This document shows positions 1 through 11,861 of a DNA stretch of 64,000 nucleotides, piece after piece (position 1 is the first letter of the stretch; each line of letters begins with the position of its first letter). The notes under the pieces are model-generated. The model was not told where the DNA came from and searched no databases. It saw only the letters and a list, made by a program, of their open reading frames with translations. The position numbers and the translations under genes were made by a program. This DNA comes from Flaveria trinervia (Eukaryota; Streptophyta; Magnoliopsida; Asterales; Asteraceae), in assembly GCA_025506515.1 (NCBI GenBank), contig CM046457.1, positions 39,566,231-39,630,230 on the forward strand, written 5' to 3'.

Positions 1-521
1 ATCACAACTACTGAAGAAGTACTCTTCAGCAGTTGTGACAAACTACTGAGGCTTCAGTACTTGATCTTCAGACTTTGACCTTCAAATGTTTCATCAGCTG
101 ATGACTTCAGTAGATATCATCAGCTGATGTCTTCAGTCTTTGTCTTCAGACTTTGTACATTAGTTGTTGATCTTCAGCACTTGTAAACTCTTCAGCTGTT
201 GCACTTCAGTACTTTGGTCTTTCAGCTTCAGCACTTGTGTTCTTCAACTGTTGTACTTTAGTACTTTGGTCTTTCATGTTCAACACTTGTGTTCTTCAGC
301 TATTGTACTTCAGCACTTTAGTCTTTTAGCTTCAGCACTTGTGTTCTTCAGCTGTTTTACTTCAGCACTTTAGTTCTTTAGCATTGAAGTCTTCAGCACT
401 TGATCTTCAGCTGTTGAAGTCTTCACACTTGTCAAACTGCTGATGAGGCTTTCAGCATTTGTGATACCATGTGGGACTTAGAGGTTTTCTGATCTTGGCT
501 CATTGGTTCTTTTGTGCAACA
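1..521 (-). repeat. Second A-family LTR start (A'), inside or abutting the 3' LTR of A
   Basis: The minus strand from 521 reads TGTTGCACAAAAGAACCAAT, a near copy of the A-family LTR 5' terminus (12521 and 888). The copy runs to the window edge. The junction lies exactly at an LTR terminal TG, which favours insertion of another A-family element or solo LTR. A tandem duplication of the U3 region is the alternative. Confidence 0.7.
170..400. repeat. Minisatellite in the A' LTR (about 52-bp unit)
   Basis: Imperfect tandem units combine 'cttcagcacttgtgttcttc', 'agctgttgtacttcagtact' and 'ttggtctttcag'. There are about four to five copies. The short open frames across it are translations of the repeat, not genes. 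Confidence 0.7.
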
Positions 522-888
522 CATCACAACTACTGAAGAAGACCTCTTCAGCTGTTTTGACAACGTCTGATACTTTGGTCTTCAGCACTTGTGTCTTCAG
601 ACTTTGTCTTCAGCACTTGTGTCTTCAGACTTTGTCTTCAGCACTTGTGTCTTCAGACTTGTCTTCAGCACTTGTGTCTTCAGACTTGTCTTCAGCACTT
701 GTGTCTTCAGACTTTGTCTTCAGCCTTGTGTCTTCAGACTTTGTCTTCACACTTGTGTCTTCAGACTTTGTCTTCAGCCTTTGTGTTTTCAGACTTTGTG
801 ATAAGCTGTTGTGGTCTTCAGTTTTGTTGTGATGTCTGTGGACTTAAAGGTTTTTCTGATCCGGCTCATTGGTTCTTTTGGTCCCACA
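522..888 (-). repeat. Element A 3' LTR, U3 part
   Basis: The minus strand from 888 begins TGTGGGACCAAAAGAACCAA, matching the 5' LTR start at 12521 and sitting directly next to a polypurine tract. Homology to the 5' LTR continues to a point equivalent to 12102, where the A' LTR terminus interrupts it. Confidence 0.82.
580..801. repeat. 28-bp minisatellite in the A 3' LTR
   Basis: About eight copies of 'cttcagcacttgtgt' followed by 'cttcagactttgt' (15+13 bp), with single-base length variants. The same U3 position in the 5' LTR (12234-12430) carries a different repeat unit, so this segment has been expanded independently in each LTR copy. Confidence 0.85.
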
Positions 889-902
889 ACTCCCCCTGAA
901 CC
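889..902 (-). other. Polypurine tract of element A
   Basis: The minus strand reads GGTTCAGGGGGAGT directly before the LTR terminus TGTGGGACC. This is the expected plus-strand DNA primer site and shares the AGGGGGAG core with elements C and E. Confidence 0.85.
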
Positions 903-1105
903 AATGCAGCCAAAACCTTTAACTTTATTGAGGTCCCACTTATTGTTGGCAGAATGGTTAGTCTTTTTTTCTTCTTCATCAGTTGAGAAGATGACCCATA
1001 TAAGCACTGGCCTGGGAAAAATCTCAGAGATCTGTTTGGCAAGGTATGAATGGAAACTCTGTTTTGGGGAACTGGAACACAGAGTTGTTACCTATTCATG
1101 AGATC

Positions 1106-4100
1106 TACTTCCCCATGATGAGTCTGTACGACTCTCGAACATAGGCCTCAAGGAGAACAACCTGTTCCTCCTTGGAGAGTTCTTCTACTCCTCCTTCAAA
1201 GAAGAACTCTGGACCATAGTACTCAGATAAGTACTTTACACCTCCTGCCATTCTTCAACTCCACAGTAGTTATCTCCCTATAGACAAATTCATCAGATGA
1301 GTGCCCTCAAAAGTAACTGGAGCTCATTCTTCTTAATGTCTTCAAGCTTCTTATATAATAACCCCTTTTTGATCATCTTGTTTTCCAGTAAGGCTTGAGG
1401 GGTCATTTTTGATTGAGGAGCCTTCTTGAATTCATCGATTATTTCCCAGGGTGAGACTACAATGGCCAACATGATTGTAGAGTCTATTGTTTTTCTAAAC
1501 TGGCCATTGTATCTATGTGGAATGGATCTTTTGTGGATTCTAGAACTCCCCTTGGGGCTGGCCATACTCTCACTCTCTCCTTTGATACTGAAATGTGTGT
1601 CTGAGAGTGTACAGCCTCTGAGCATGCCCTTTCATGGCTTGTATAGATGATGACTGAGGAAATTCCTTGTCAACCATCTTCAGTAGTTGCTCATCGTGCT
1701 GTTCTACTGTTCTTCATCTTCTATTTTGACTCTAACCGTTTCCCTTTGTGAGTCAGGTGTGATCATGAGTTGACTCCTGGGTTTTGGTAGCCTTAGAACA
1801 GCAGAGAGTCGCAGACTATCATCTTCATCCTCTTCTTCTTCATCTTCTTCTATCCTCAGCACCCTTCTCCTCCTTCTAGGTGCATCACTGGATGATGCTT
1901 AGGTTGGTTTTTGTGGTAAAGGAATTGGTTTTGAAGGTTGAGGATGTTTGGATTTGGGTTTTGAGATTGGTTTGGAGATTTGAGGGGTAGGCTGTTTTTG
2001 AGTGGGTGATTAGGAAGGTTGGTTAAGCATTTTGGTTGTGAGTTTGGCTTTTGTGAGTCTTGCCATTTCAAACCTTTTCCCAGCCCCAGCCTCATCAAGT
2101 GCTTCAATGATTATCCCCTTATGAAATTGCTGAGACAAATTGATTCTGGTGGCTATAGCCAGAATGCTGTCTCTGGTCCATGAACGAATCTCCATCAGTG
2201 ATCTTCCTAAGTATTTGGCTATGAATCGAATCATGATCTCCAATCTCTCTTTCTCCAGCACATTGTACCCAGCCCATCTGTTTTGAATTTCCTCTACTTC
2301 CAACCTCCTGATCTCACTGTCTAGTGTGGCTGTATCAAAGCCTTGCTTGAAGAGTTGCTCAATGATTTTGTCCATGGATCGGCTGTGTGTTTCATCTGCA
2401 TCTTTTACCAGCTCTTCCAAGGATTTTTCTTCAGCATTTGATTGATCACCAGCACTTTTCTTACTTTTGTAAATGATCAGTTGTTGTTCCTTTTCTTTTT
2501 CCAACTCCTTGGTTTTCTCTTGTGCCTTCTCATCCTCAGTTCTTTTTCTTTTCTTTTCTTTCACTGTTGTACTCTCCCCCTTTTTGGATGCATTGGTGGT
2601 AGGGGTTTGTACCGCAGAAAGTTTCTTGTGCACAACATCATCAATGAGTGGTTGTAGACGTGAGGAGATCCTCTCATCAATGGCTTTATAAACAATGTCA
2701 TGATGATGGGAGTGATGAGAGGTAGGGATTGTTGGAATACAGCAACCATCTGCTCAGGGGGGTTCTGTCCCGGAGAGATAGTGCCAAAAGCAGAGGCTGA
2801 AGGCTCAGTGAAGTGAGAGGGTAAAGTGTTTGGGGGACCTTCAAATGAAGGTGCCATCTGTGGGTTGGTGGGGGCAGATGGACTTACATCCTGAGGCTTC
2901 TTGGCAAGCAGTTCTTGTAGTCTGCTTACCTCAGCCTCCAGGATGGTGTTGTGGGCTAGAACGTCATAGAAAAAGCCCAGGTCATCATCAGCCGATGCTG
3001 AATCACCTGACCTCCTGCTTGTAGCAGGATGTACATGCACTGGGTGTAGACCAGTTTTAGCATGTGCCCCTTGTTCTTGGAACTGGGGACTTCCAGCCTC
3101 AGGACTATGTCCTTCATCAGTTGTTGCCTCCAGTGAGGTCTTAGCTATGTTACCAGCCTCATTCTGATCATGTGCTGATTCAAAAGAGGTGGCGGCCTCA
3201 CTAGATGTTCTAATCTCCCTATCCACACCAGGAGATAGAACTTGTAAACCCCGATGCTGTGGGTTGTCAGAAGCATGGTGATCCTCTTCCTCAATATCTG
3301 TGGTTCTCCCCTTTGTTGGTGGTTGTTGGGGAGGAGGAGAGGCATGCAGCTGAGTCAGCACGTTTGCAATGATTATGGTTGGACTTTGGGGGGCGGTTGC
3401 ATGCGGAGATGGGGTAAAAGCAGTGTGCACCTGGGGAGGATGGTGCTCTTCAATGGCAATCTCCTCAAGTGAGGGAAGCCCAGATGTGTGGGTACCCCTT
3501 CTGTGGTGGCTGCAGGCTCCTTTTGAGAGGAATCCTGAGGGGCTGTGGCTGGTAGAGTCTCTGATACTACTGGGGGGTGTAAGCAGCAATATATCCTGCC
3601 TGGTGGTACAGGAGCATCTTCAGGGGACTCATCTCCCTGAATAGCTGTTTTGGGGGTTTTGGTTTTGGTTTAGTGGGGACTTTGGTTCTGGTGGTGGAAG
3701 TGTGGGTTCCCTGTGCTTGGGCTTTAGCATTCGAGCAGCTTCTTGAGAGTAAGGTGTGAGTTGTGCCTGGAGTATACCTCAGCCAAAACAGCTGGTGTAG
3801 GGACTCCAAGGCCACAAGGCCATCAGATTTTAATTCATCTAAAATAATGGCCATCAGAAACCTGGGATATAATGGCCATCGGTTTGCCGCAGGTTTCTGA
3901 GCCAAGTTCTTTATTTCTAGAAACACGATTTCAGAAAAATTTAGCGGTTGGTGTTCTAGAATAGAATACAATACCTGTTGCCATTGGGATGACATTTGAT
4001 CCCAAGAAGATGTCTTGGAGGCTAAGCAGACATTTACCATGTGAAAAATAAATTTCTCAGCATCATGGAAATGTTTCTTCAGAATGGTTGTAGCCCGAAG

Positions 4101-4460
4101 ATCACCTTCATACCCATGATTGATAAAGGACATATCTGTTGTGCCCTTTGGGTATTCAGTCACAGCGGTGGAGTCGTGTAAGTGTAATGCCTGACGAATG
4201 ATGTCGGCTGTAACGACCACTGGTTTCTGGTTGACAAGGGACCGAACAGAGATTTGGCAGGTAGACTCATCAGTATGAACAAAAGCATTTGACCAGAATT
4301 GACTGAGGGATTCAGGGTAGATGGTCGGATTCAAGAGAAAGGCTGTGTGATATGGGGAATCCACCATTAAGTCAATGGCATTATCATATTTGTTCTAGAA
4401 AGCCGACTTGGTAAGGTAAGCAACGCAGTTATGTCGTGGTTTCAGACTCATGGTCGCCAT
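1106..4460 (-). pseudogene. Element A ORF3 (Sirevirus third ORF, often called env-like), broken
   Basis: This frame-shifted reading region lies between the pol-ORF3 spacer and the polypurine tract. The likely ATG is at 4460 (MATMSLKPRHN). An in-frame TAG lies near 4395, and frames then change near 3580, 2600 and 2000, reaching a stop at 1106. The N-terminal core (4367-3567) has the family signature FWSNAFV followed about 150 residues later by YPRFL. It is followed by a Ser/Pro/Thr-rich region with a short heptad stretch, then a very charged block (KEKKRKRTEDEK, about 2570) that could be a nuclear signal or RNA-binding patch. I see no signal peptide or membrane helix. The biochemical function is unknown. 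The same protein family occurs in B, C, D and E. Confidence 0.72.
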
Positions 4461-4539
4461 GTTTAAGAGAGAGGAGCTCAGAAAATAACGGCTAATGAAA
4501 CATTAGAGAAAAGGAAGGTATTTATAGGGTAGGGGTTAG

Positions 4540-5209
4540 AAAATGACTAAAGGGTTTAGTGTTAGTCATCAGTAGTTTTAAACCGACTTTTGACATGGTA
4601 TTACCCTTTCAGACGTTGAAACAGTTGAAGTCGTGGTTTTAGGCATGAGCAGTTAGAAAACTACTGAACACCATGGTTTTGACTTCAGATGATGAAACAA
4701 CTGAGGACTGGTGTTGTCATCAGTAGTTGTGAAACTACTGAAGACAGTGGTTTTGTCATCAGTTGTTGTAAACAGCTGAAGACTTGGTGTTAGTCATCAG
4801 TAGTTATAAACTACTGAAGACATGGTTTTGCTTCAGTGTTTAGAATGAAACAGCAGTTGTAGAAACAACTGAAGAGAAAGTTCTCTTCAGTAGTTTTCGT
4901 CAATTCATAGCCTTTCAGCTGTTTCATACTGTCCTCAACACTTACTCATCAGACTTTGCATCTGCTTTTCAGGTGTTTCATAGGACGTCAATACTTATTG
5001 TTTGTACTGATTTCAGTAGTTGGAACTACATCAGTAGTTGTAACTACATCAGTGGTTTAGAACAGATAAAGTACTTCACTACTTGTGAGGCATTTAGCCA
5101 TCAGTAGTTATAAAAACTACTGAAGGTGAAAGAACGCATCAATACTTATATGTGACATAATTACCAATGATCACCAGTAATTATTACTGAAATCATCAGT
5201 AGTTGTCAC
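4540..5209. repeat. Pol-ORF3 spacer of element A with CAGTAGTT/AACTACTG hairpins
   Basis: This non-coding spacer carries many inverted copies of one word, for example 'cagtagttgtgaaactactg' near 4735 and 'cagtagttataaactactg' near 4799. Arms are 8-11 bp with loops of 3-5 bp. The same word fills the LTRs of A and recurs in its gag linker (9110-9240). Confidence 0.8.
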
Positions 5210-5761
5210 TTATTCTAGCTGCAGCATACCAAGCCTTAACACAAGGTTTTGGAAAGTAGAACTATCCAAAGGCTTAGTAAAAATATCTGCAAGCTCATCA
5301 GCACTAGGCACAAACTTAGGATCAATCAGACCTTTTTCAAAACAATCCCGAATAAAGTGATGTCTGATCTCTATATGTTTGGTCCTAGAGTGCTGGACTG
5401 GATTTTTGACAATACACAGAGCTGAAGCACTATCCATTAATAGTGGAGTCTTAGTCTCTGTAATGCCATAATCCAGAAGTTGGTTCTGAAACCAGAGTAC
5501 TTGAGAAGTGCAACTTGCAGCAACAATGTACTCGGCTTCAGCAGTTGATGTAGCAACAGATGTTTGTTTCTTACTCTGCCAAGAAATCAAACAGTTGCCT
5601 AGGAATTGACAACCACGAGAAGTTGACTTTCTAGTTAACTTGCACCCTGCATAGTCACTATCTGAAAAAGCAACTAATTTGCAAGAGTGTCCAGTGGAAT
5701 ACCATAAACCCAGAGATTGTGTACCTTGCAAATATCTAAAGATTCTCTTGTCTGCAATCAA
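5210..5761 (-). pseudogene. Element A RNase H domain (3' end of pol)
   Basis: An open stretch of 183 codons ends the pol frame with a stop at 5210. It holds the copia RNase H signatures: FSDSDYAG with the first catalytic acid, KSTSRGCQFLG, STAEAEY with the second, and then SRTKHIEIRHHFIRD and DIFTKPLD. This activity removes the RNA strand and processes the primers during reverse transcription. The domain itself is uninterrupted, but it is cut off from RT by a frameshift near 5760, so it would not be made as part of an intact polyprotein. Confidence 0.85.
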
Positions 5762-6865
5762 ATGAGACTCTTAGGAGCAGCCTGAAATCTAGCACAAAAC
5801 CATGTAGCAAACATAATATCTGGTCTAGAAGTTGTTAAATACATCAAGGACCCAATCATACATTTGTAAAGTGTTTCATCAACAGCTTTACCTTTCTGAT
5901 CATCATCTAGTTGTGTGGTGTTGCACATGGGAGTAGAACAGGGCTTACAGTTTTGTAAATCAAACTTATTCAAAAGATCTTTTGTATATTTTGACTGATG
6001 AATAAAGGTTCCATCAGCCTTTTGTTAATTTGCAAGCCTAGAAAGAACTGTAAGTCTCCCATTGCACTCATTTCAAACCTCTTTTTCATTAATGTTGTAA
6101 AATCATCACACAACTGGGGATCAGAGGATGCAAAAATGATATCATCAACATAAATCTGAACAAGTAGCTTATGCTGATCCACCTTCTTAAAAACAAAGTT
6201 TATCAATGGAGCCTCTAGTGAAATTATTCTTAAGAAGAAAAGTGGAAAGTGTCTCATACCAGGCTCTAGGAGCTTGTTTCAACCCATAAAGAGCCTTATC
6301 AGGTTTACAACCCATTCAGGATGTTATTATCCTCAAAACCTGGTGGTTGACACACATAAACTTCTTCCTTTATTTTACCATATAGAAATGCACTTTTGAC
6401 ATCCATTTGAAAAACTTTAAGATTGTGGAATGCAGCATAGGCTAAAAACAATCTGATTGCCTCTAGTCTGGCTACAGGGGCAAAGGTTTCATCATAGTCA
6501 ATACCTTCTTCTTGTGAAAACCCCTGAACAACCAGTCTAGCGTTGTTCTTAACAATATGCCCATTTTCGTCAGTTTTATTCCTAAACACCCATTTAGTGC
6601 CTATTGCACACTTATCTGGGGGAAGAGGAACCAGTTCCCACACTTGCTGTTTCTTGAACTGAAGTAGCTCAAGCTGTATGGCTTCAACCCATCCATTGTC
6701 TCTTAAAGCAACATGGTAGTTCTTTGGCTCTAGCTGACTGATGAAGAGAGCATAGAAGCAGAAGTTAGACAATTGACTTCTTGTTGAAACACCAGCATTG
6801 ATATCACCATAATCTGAGACATTGGGTGATTCTTCAGTTCTTGATAAACAATGAGATCTGTGCAA
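5758..6865 (-). pseudogene. Element A reverse transcriptase domain, frame-shifted
   Basis: The RVT_2-type RT is split over three frames (6865-6305, 6257-5970, 5973-5758). It starts with the copia signature GWVEAIQLELLQF and W.LVPLP, then GTKWVFRNK, DYDETFAPVAR and FQMDVKSAFLYG (a catalytic-acid region). YVDDIIFASSD gives the other catalytic acids near 6140-6160, and MGDLQFFLGLQI follows. Integrase lies upstream, the order typical of Ty1/copia and not of Ty3 or caulimoviruses. Breaks near 6305-6257 and 5970 inactivate it as a polyprotein. Confidence 0.85.
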
Positions 6866-7875
6866 GTGTTTGTAGGACCTTCAGCAGCAGCAGATGTTGA
6901 TGCAGACTCTTGAAACCAAGAATTAGATGGTAACTCAAAAGATGTAGAGGAATCAGAGATCTCATTAGCATTTGTTGTGGATGGAACTGCTGAAGCTACA
7001 GGAACATCAAATTTAGCAGACACAGGCAGTTGGTCACTAAACTTGAATAGGTGAGTATTGATATTATCATCATCATCATCAATACCACCAGGTGGAAGAC
7101 ATGCTGCAGAAGATGATTTATCCACAGGATCTGCAACAGCTGGAGGTTGATAAGGAACATATTGCAGTATGTCCAAATCAAACAACTCCACAGGGTTTTG
7201 TGGAATCTTGTCCATAGGAGATTCATTAAACTTCACATGCAAAGTCTCTTCAACTATCTTTGTTTTGCAGTTGAAGACTCTGTATGCCTTGCAAGTAGAT
7301 GAATAACCAACAAAATACCCTGCATCCACCTAAGGATCAAATTTTTGGAGTTGATCCTTTCTGTTGAGAATAAAACAGGGACACCCAAATGCTTTGAAAA
7401 ATGAAATTAGAGGAGCCAAGTGATGGAGAACTTCATATGGAGTCTTCATCAACCTCTGATTTACTAAGACTCTATTCTGCACAAAGCAAGTTGTGTTAAC
7501 AGCTTCAGCCCAAAAGGTCAGTGGCAAACCAGAGTTAGCCAGCATGGACCTTGCAGCTTCAATTAGGATCCTGTTCTTTCTCTCCACTACTCCATTTTGT
7601 TTTGGAGTCCGTGGTATGCTAAACTGCCTTTTGATTCCCTTTGAAAGATAGAGGTCATCAAGTGTATGGTTTCTGAATTCAGTTCCATTGTCACTCCTAA
7701 TACACTTTATTGGAAGGGAACACAAAGTGAATAATCTTCTGAGCAACCTCATCCTTTGAATGTAGAAAGAAAGTCCATACAAATCTGGAGTAATCATCCA
7801 CAATTACCAGACAGTGTTTCTTCTTTGCCATGCTCATTACTCTCACAGGACCAAATAGATCCATATGCAGTAATT
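6866..7875 (-). pseudogene. Element A integrase core and C-terminal region
   Basis: The DD35E catalytic core is recognised by LHMDLFGP (first Asp, about 7855), IRSDNGTEF (second Asp, about 7690) and NGVVERKN (Glu, about 7585). The copia-typical FWAEAVNTTC and PYEVLHH follow, then the GYFVGYSSTCKAYRVFN block (about 7310) preceding an acidic, Ser-rich linker to RT. An in-frame TAA interrupts just before LHMDLFGP, and a further frame change lies near 7330. The enzyme would insert the cDNA into the host genome. Confidence 0.85.
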
Positions 7876-8517
7876 ACAAGCAGGCAGTGGACTTAGGCTC
7901 TTCAATAGGAGGGAATGAGACTTTGCGCTGTTTTCCTTTTAAACAAGCAGTGCAGGTTTCATCACAGTGGAACTCCTTTATTGGTAAGCCTCTAACTAAA
8001 CTATTATGGATTAGCTGATTCATGTTTTTGAAATTAACATGACCCAGCCTTCTGTGCCACAGTTTAGATTCTTGAGAAGAGGCTTTGGAAAATAGGCAAG
8101 GATTGCCTCTGAGATCTATTTTCTTGGAAAGATCTAAGGCATACACTCTTCCTGTCCTGTTGGCTCTCAAAAGAGTGTGATCATCCAACACCTTATCAAT
8201 CAAATGCAGAACTTTGGATGACAGAATCCTACAGTTCTGACTGGTGAAAAGAGCAACATGGCCTTTATCACACATTTGACTGACACTCAAGAGATTGTAC
8301 TTGAGATTTTCCACATGATTAACATCATCAAACTTTATTCTCCATTGGAGACAAAGCCGTTGCCAATGATGTAACCCCTAGCATCATTACCAAAAGAAAC
8401 AAACCCCTTCATTCCTTGAGTGTAGTCATGAAGAAGAGAGTTGTTCCCAGTCATGTGCATAGATCCCCCACTGTCTACATACCAGATGCTACTTTGGCAT
8501 GTTGAAGAACCCTGCAA
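7876..8517 (-). pseudogene. Element A protease and integrase zinc-binding (GAG-pre-integrase) region
   Basis: The aspartic protease active site is visible as WYVDSGGSMHMTGN near 8485, with the normal Cys after DSG replaced by Gly. Downstream come NLLSVSQMCDKGH and the HHCC zinc-binding motif of the integrase N-terminus: LWHRRLGHVNF, then CTACLKGKQ. A frame change separates the two near 8330. Protease cleaves the Gag-Pol polyprotein; the zinc domain helps integrase multimerise. Confidence 0.82.
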
Positions 8518-8527
8518 TTATAAACAA

Positions 8528-11393
8528 TCAGTTAGTTTTGGAGACCCAAACCTTTTTGGTTTTGGGCCTAGTCTCATCAACAGATGCAACCATAACTTGT
8601 TTCTTATGATTAACAGCTGAAGAAGGAGATGGCGGTGAAATGGATTCCTTAGATTGGGGCTTGGAATGCCTTTTTAGTGATTTGATCACACGTGCATCTA
8701 GTTGGTTAACTCTCCTCAAAAAATGCTGAACCATCATAACAAGTTGTCTCTGATTTGTAGCCAAAGCTTTAGCTCTTGTGACATATCAGTACTTGTGTTT
8801 GATGAGTTCCTTGATCCACCATTTCCTCCTTAAAATTAATAGACTTAGTCTGATGTTTATCATGAGGAGCACCATCAGCTGTTTTGTGATGAACCTTATC
8901 CTTCTTTTGAATTTGGTTGAAGGCTTGGGTTTATCACAATGGAATGATTGCGGTACAAACTTAGTCTCAAACTCAGTTTTCATTTCATCCATCTGGATTT
9001 TAATGAGCTTATCTCTGTTGAGTTTGGAACCCTTTTTGTACCAACTTTCATCAGAAAGATGATTGAATTTACCACATATTTCACATGGCTTATTCTTCAT
9101 CTTGGATTTATCAACTGCTGATGTGGAAACTACTGAAGGTGTGCTCTTCAGTACTTTCCTTCTTTCAATAATTTTGTTCAGTACTGAAGAATCTATAACT
9201 ATTGAAGAGTTGTTCTTCAGCTGTTCATTGTCAACAGTTGTTAATCCATTTATTTTAGCTGATTTGAAATGCTTTTTAGTTGTTGTAACTTGCCCTTGAG
9301 TACTTAAGTTACATTGAGAGACAACATCTGAAATACTCAGCTTCATGTGCTTATCAGTAGTTAACCCATCAGCCAATTGACTTGCTGAGGTATCAACCCT
9401 TATTCACCTTGTGATTTTGGGAGATCACTTATGGATGATGCACATGATAATGTGGTTTGGAGATTGCTTTCACTTCCAGATTTTACTATTGGTTTTGGAG
9501 TAAAATCTATTGGAGGTGCAATATGGTTATAACCAATTCCAAACTTCACATTTGAAGCAGATTGCTTACTGAGCAGCATTTTAAATCCCTTATAGGATGA
9601 CACCCAGCTGTCACACTCAACTTGGGTAACTGCAAGTTTTTCTTTGAGTTCTTATGGTTCTCAAGAATGACCTCTAGCTTAGCCTTTTCATCATTTAATT
9701 GGCATTTAAGCTTATAAATCTCATCATCTTTGTCCTTAAGGACAGACTCATATTCAGCTTTTCTTTTGGAAATAGTTTGCTCAAGCTCAAGATTTTGATT
9801 AATTACAGCTACATTTGCTTCTCTAATAGAGAAAAATGCATCTATGCAAGATTCAGAACAAAGCTTGGCCTTAGCCTCAAAGGATACCTGGGTTACCTGT
9901 GAAGAAGATGCATTGGAGCATGAAACCTCAGTAGATTCCAGGGCCATGAGAACTAGATTCCCAAAAGGATACTCACCACCATGTTGACCATCACTAGTAA
10001 CTAATTGCTCAGTACCAGAGAGATCATCTGGTAAACTGCTCCAGTCAACATTACCAGGGGTGAAAAAGCTATGATGAGGTTGTGATTGAGATGGTAGAGG
10101 CTCAGGTAATGGTTGTGGTTGTTGTGCAGTAGGAACTTGAACTGGATTTGGCTGAGGCATGTAGTAGCAGGGATACGGATATGACATTGGACCCTGAGGG
10201 ACAAAATATGCAGGCGAAGCAGGTTGTGAATGATGACCATAACTAGCAGGATGTTGCCCCCTGTTTTGTGGACTAGTGCTTGGAAAAGTCACAAAGGGTG
10301 TAGAGGAGTTAGATCCAGATGATCTACACTCTCTTGCAAGTGTCCAAGCCTTTGGCATTTGTGACACCTCAACTTACTCTTGTCAAAACCAACTTTGGTT
10401 TTGCCAGAGAGTCCTGGAAATTTCCTGCCAGTCCTCTTGTAGAACTTTTGAGATCTGATATTAATCAAGGCCATTTGGCTCAGAATATCCATCTCTTCCA
10501 GATCATCATCAGCTATTCCTTTCAATCATCCATGATAAAACATAAATTGTCACTATTACAGCCTGAGTGACTATGAACACCAACGAATGCATGATTTGAA
10601 CTGTTTGAAGAGAAATCTATATGCTCATCATAATTACTTTCAGATGCAGCATATTCTGACTCATGACCAACCAAGGCAGTGTTCCCTGGTACAAAGACAT
10701 CAGTGAGCTTTCCTCATGATGCCAGTTTCCTTTTCTGCTCTATCTCTCTCTCAAATGTAAGCAGTTTCCCATGAAGTTGGGTGAGAGATAGTTTATCCAG
10801 ATTTGCACTGGAGCGTAGGACAATAGTGTATGTGTCCCATCTCTCAGGCAGTGATCTAAGGAATCTGTTGTTCATCTGGCTATTGGTATATTCATGTTTG
10901 ACCGTTTTTAGCTCAGAGATTACACAGGAAAAAATGCTCAAACTGTTGAGTCAGTGTCTCACCCTTCCTATGAGAGAATGTGTCATATTGTTGGGCAAGG
11001 ATTTCTCTGTTGTTTGCTAAGACCTTATCAGTTCCACCGAATTGTCCTTCAGTGCATTCCAGAGGTCATGAGTAGTTTCATGATGCATAAGCCCTGAATA
11101 GATTTCATTCGGCAGTGCCATGGCTAGAATTCCATGAGCTTTATCATTATCTCAAACAGTTTCCGATCTTCATCTGAGTATTGTTCCTTATTCTTCGGAA
11201 CCATTTGATTGGTTTCTGGATTGTTCACCATAGGCTTATGTGGACCATGTACCACTGATGTCCAACAACCTGAACTATTAATAGATAGGTGATGAAGCAT
11301 TCTTCGTTGCCATATGTTATAGTCAGTCCTAACCAGCATTAGAGGCTTGGTTGAAGAACCGGTATTGTGAGGGTCATTAGAAGGAGTAGTCAT
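8528..11393 (-). pseudogene. Element A gag (capsid-nucleocapsid) and gag-pol linker, frame-shifted
   Basis: The start is the ATG at 11393 (MTTPSNDPHNTG), 213 bp inside the PBS. The N-terminal YNIWQRRMLHH and the UBN2-like capsid core (FLRSLPERWDTYTIVLRS, 10941-10714) identify copia Gag. Then follow KFYKRTGRKF and a CCHC knuckle (about 10327-10368) whose second half lies in another frame. Next are a Pro/Gln-rich stretch (10240-10050), a coiled coil (about 9810-9620) and a second knuckle-like CEICGKFNHL that lacks its last Cys (about 9085). At least five frame changes are present. Gag would form the virus-like particle and bind RNA. Confidence 0.8.
9110..9240. repeat. LTR-type palindromic words inside the gag-pol coding linker of A
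   Basis: Plus-strand words 'aactactgaagg', 'cttcagtactttcc', 'cagtactgaag', 'actattgaagag' and 'cttcagctgttc' lie within 130 bp of coding sequence next to the second zinc knuckle. They are the same word family as in the LTR and the pol-ORF3 spacer. Elsewhere in gag-pol the word is sparse. Confidence 0.7.
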
Positions 11394-11606
11394 TCTCAGA
11401 TTCAACCAAAATCAATTTAGTTTTAACAGATTTAGAACAGAACACAACAACCAAATTGAACCAAGAGAAAACAAAAAGCAATAAAACGAAAGTAGTAGAA
11501 ATTCAATCAACTATAACCACTTCTTGCAAATATGCCAATTCAATAAAATGCAGATATCGATTAGCAGTTTCAATGATCAATTGTTAGATTGATCAATGAT
11601 TAACCC

Positions 11607-11618
11607 GCTCTGATACCA
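11607..11618 (-). other. Primer-binding site of element A (initiator tRNA-Met)
   Basis: The minus strand reads TGGTATCAGAGC, the standard copia sequence complementary to the 3' end of initiator tRNA-Met, two bases after the LTR end TAACA. Minus-strand DNA synthesis would begin here. Confidence 0.93.
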
Positions 11619-11825
11619 ATTGTTAGGATCAGTGATCTACGTTTGATTGATTAGAGAGTATTGCAGCGGAAATCAAATAAAGAATTAGACAATTCACAAG
11701 AATACAGTTGATATTCAAAGTAAGAACAAACGATTATAGAAAGAATTCTACGAATCAAATGTTTCATTCAATACGCGCTTTCGTGGTGGCAAAATGTCAC
11801 ACATACAATCAGGTCAATCATCCCT

Positions 11826-11861
11826 TATATAGGAATGTCGTGGTGGAACATTCCTTATATA
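11826..11861 (-). promoter_or_regulatory. Twin TATA boxes in a hairpin, element A LTR
   Basis: TATATA occurs twice, at 11826-11831 and 11856-11861. On the minus strand each is preceded by CC and followed by AGG, giving CCTATATAAGG-like boxes 30 bp apart. GGAATGT and ACATTCC flank them as an inverted repeat, so the two boxes sit on the arms of one potential stem-loop. They are candidates for the U3 promoter; no start site can be fixed by eye. Confidence 0.55.

Noticed and set aside
164..899. Several 60-110 codon open frames at the left edge
   Set aside because: They are translations of the LTR minisatellites, with repeating Ser/Leu/Phe patterns in all three frames.
5210..11393. Programmed frameshifting between gag and pol
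   Set aside because: Breaks fall at different places in each element and inside domains; they look like decay or sequencing error, and Sireviruses normally have gag-pol in one frame or with one fixed break.
11607..11618. Possible tRNA-Met gene fragment
   Set aside because: Only 12 bases next to an LTR end; it is a primer-binding site. No tRNA gene fold was found in the window.
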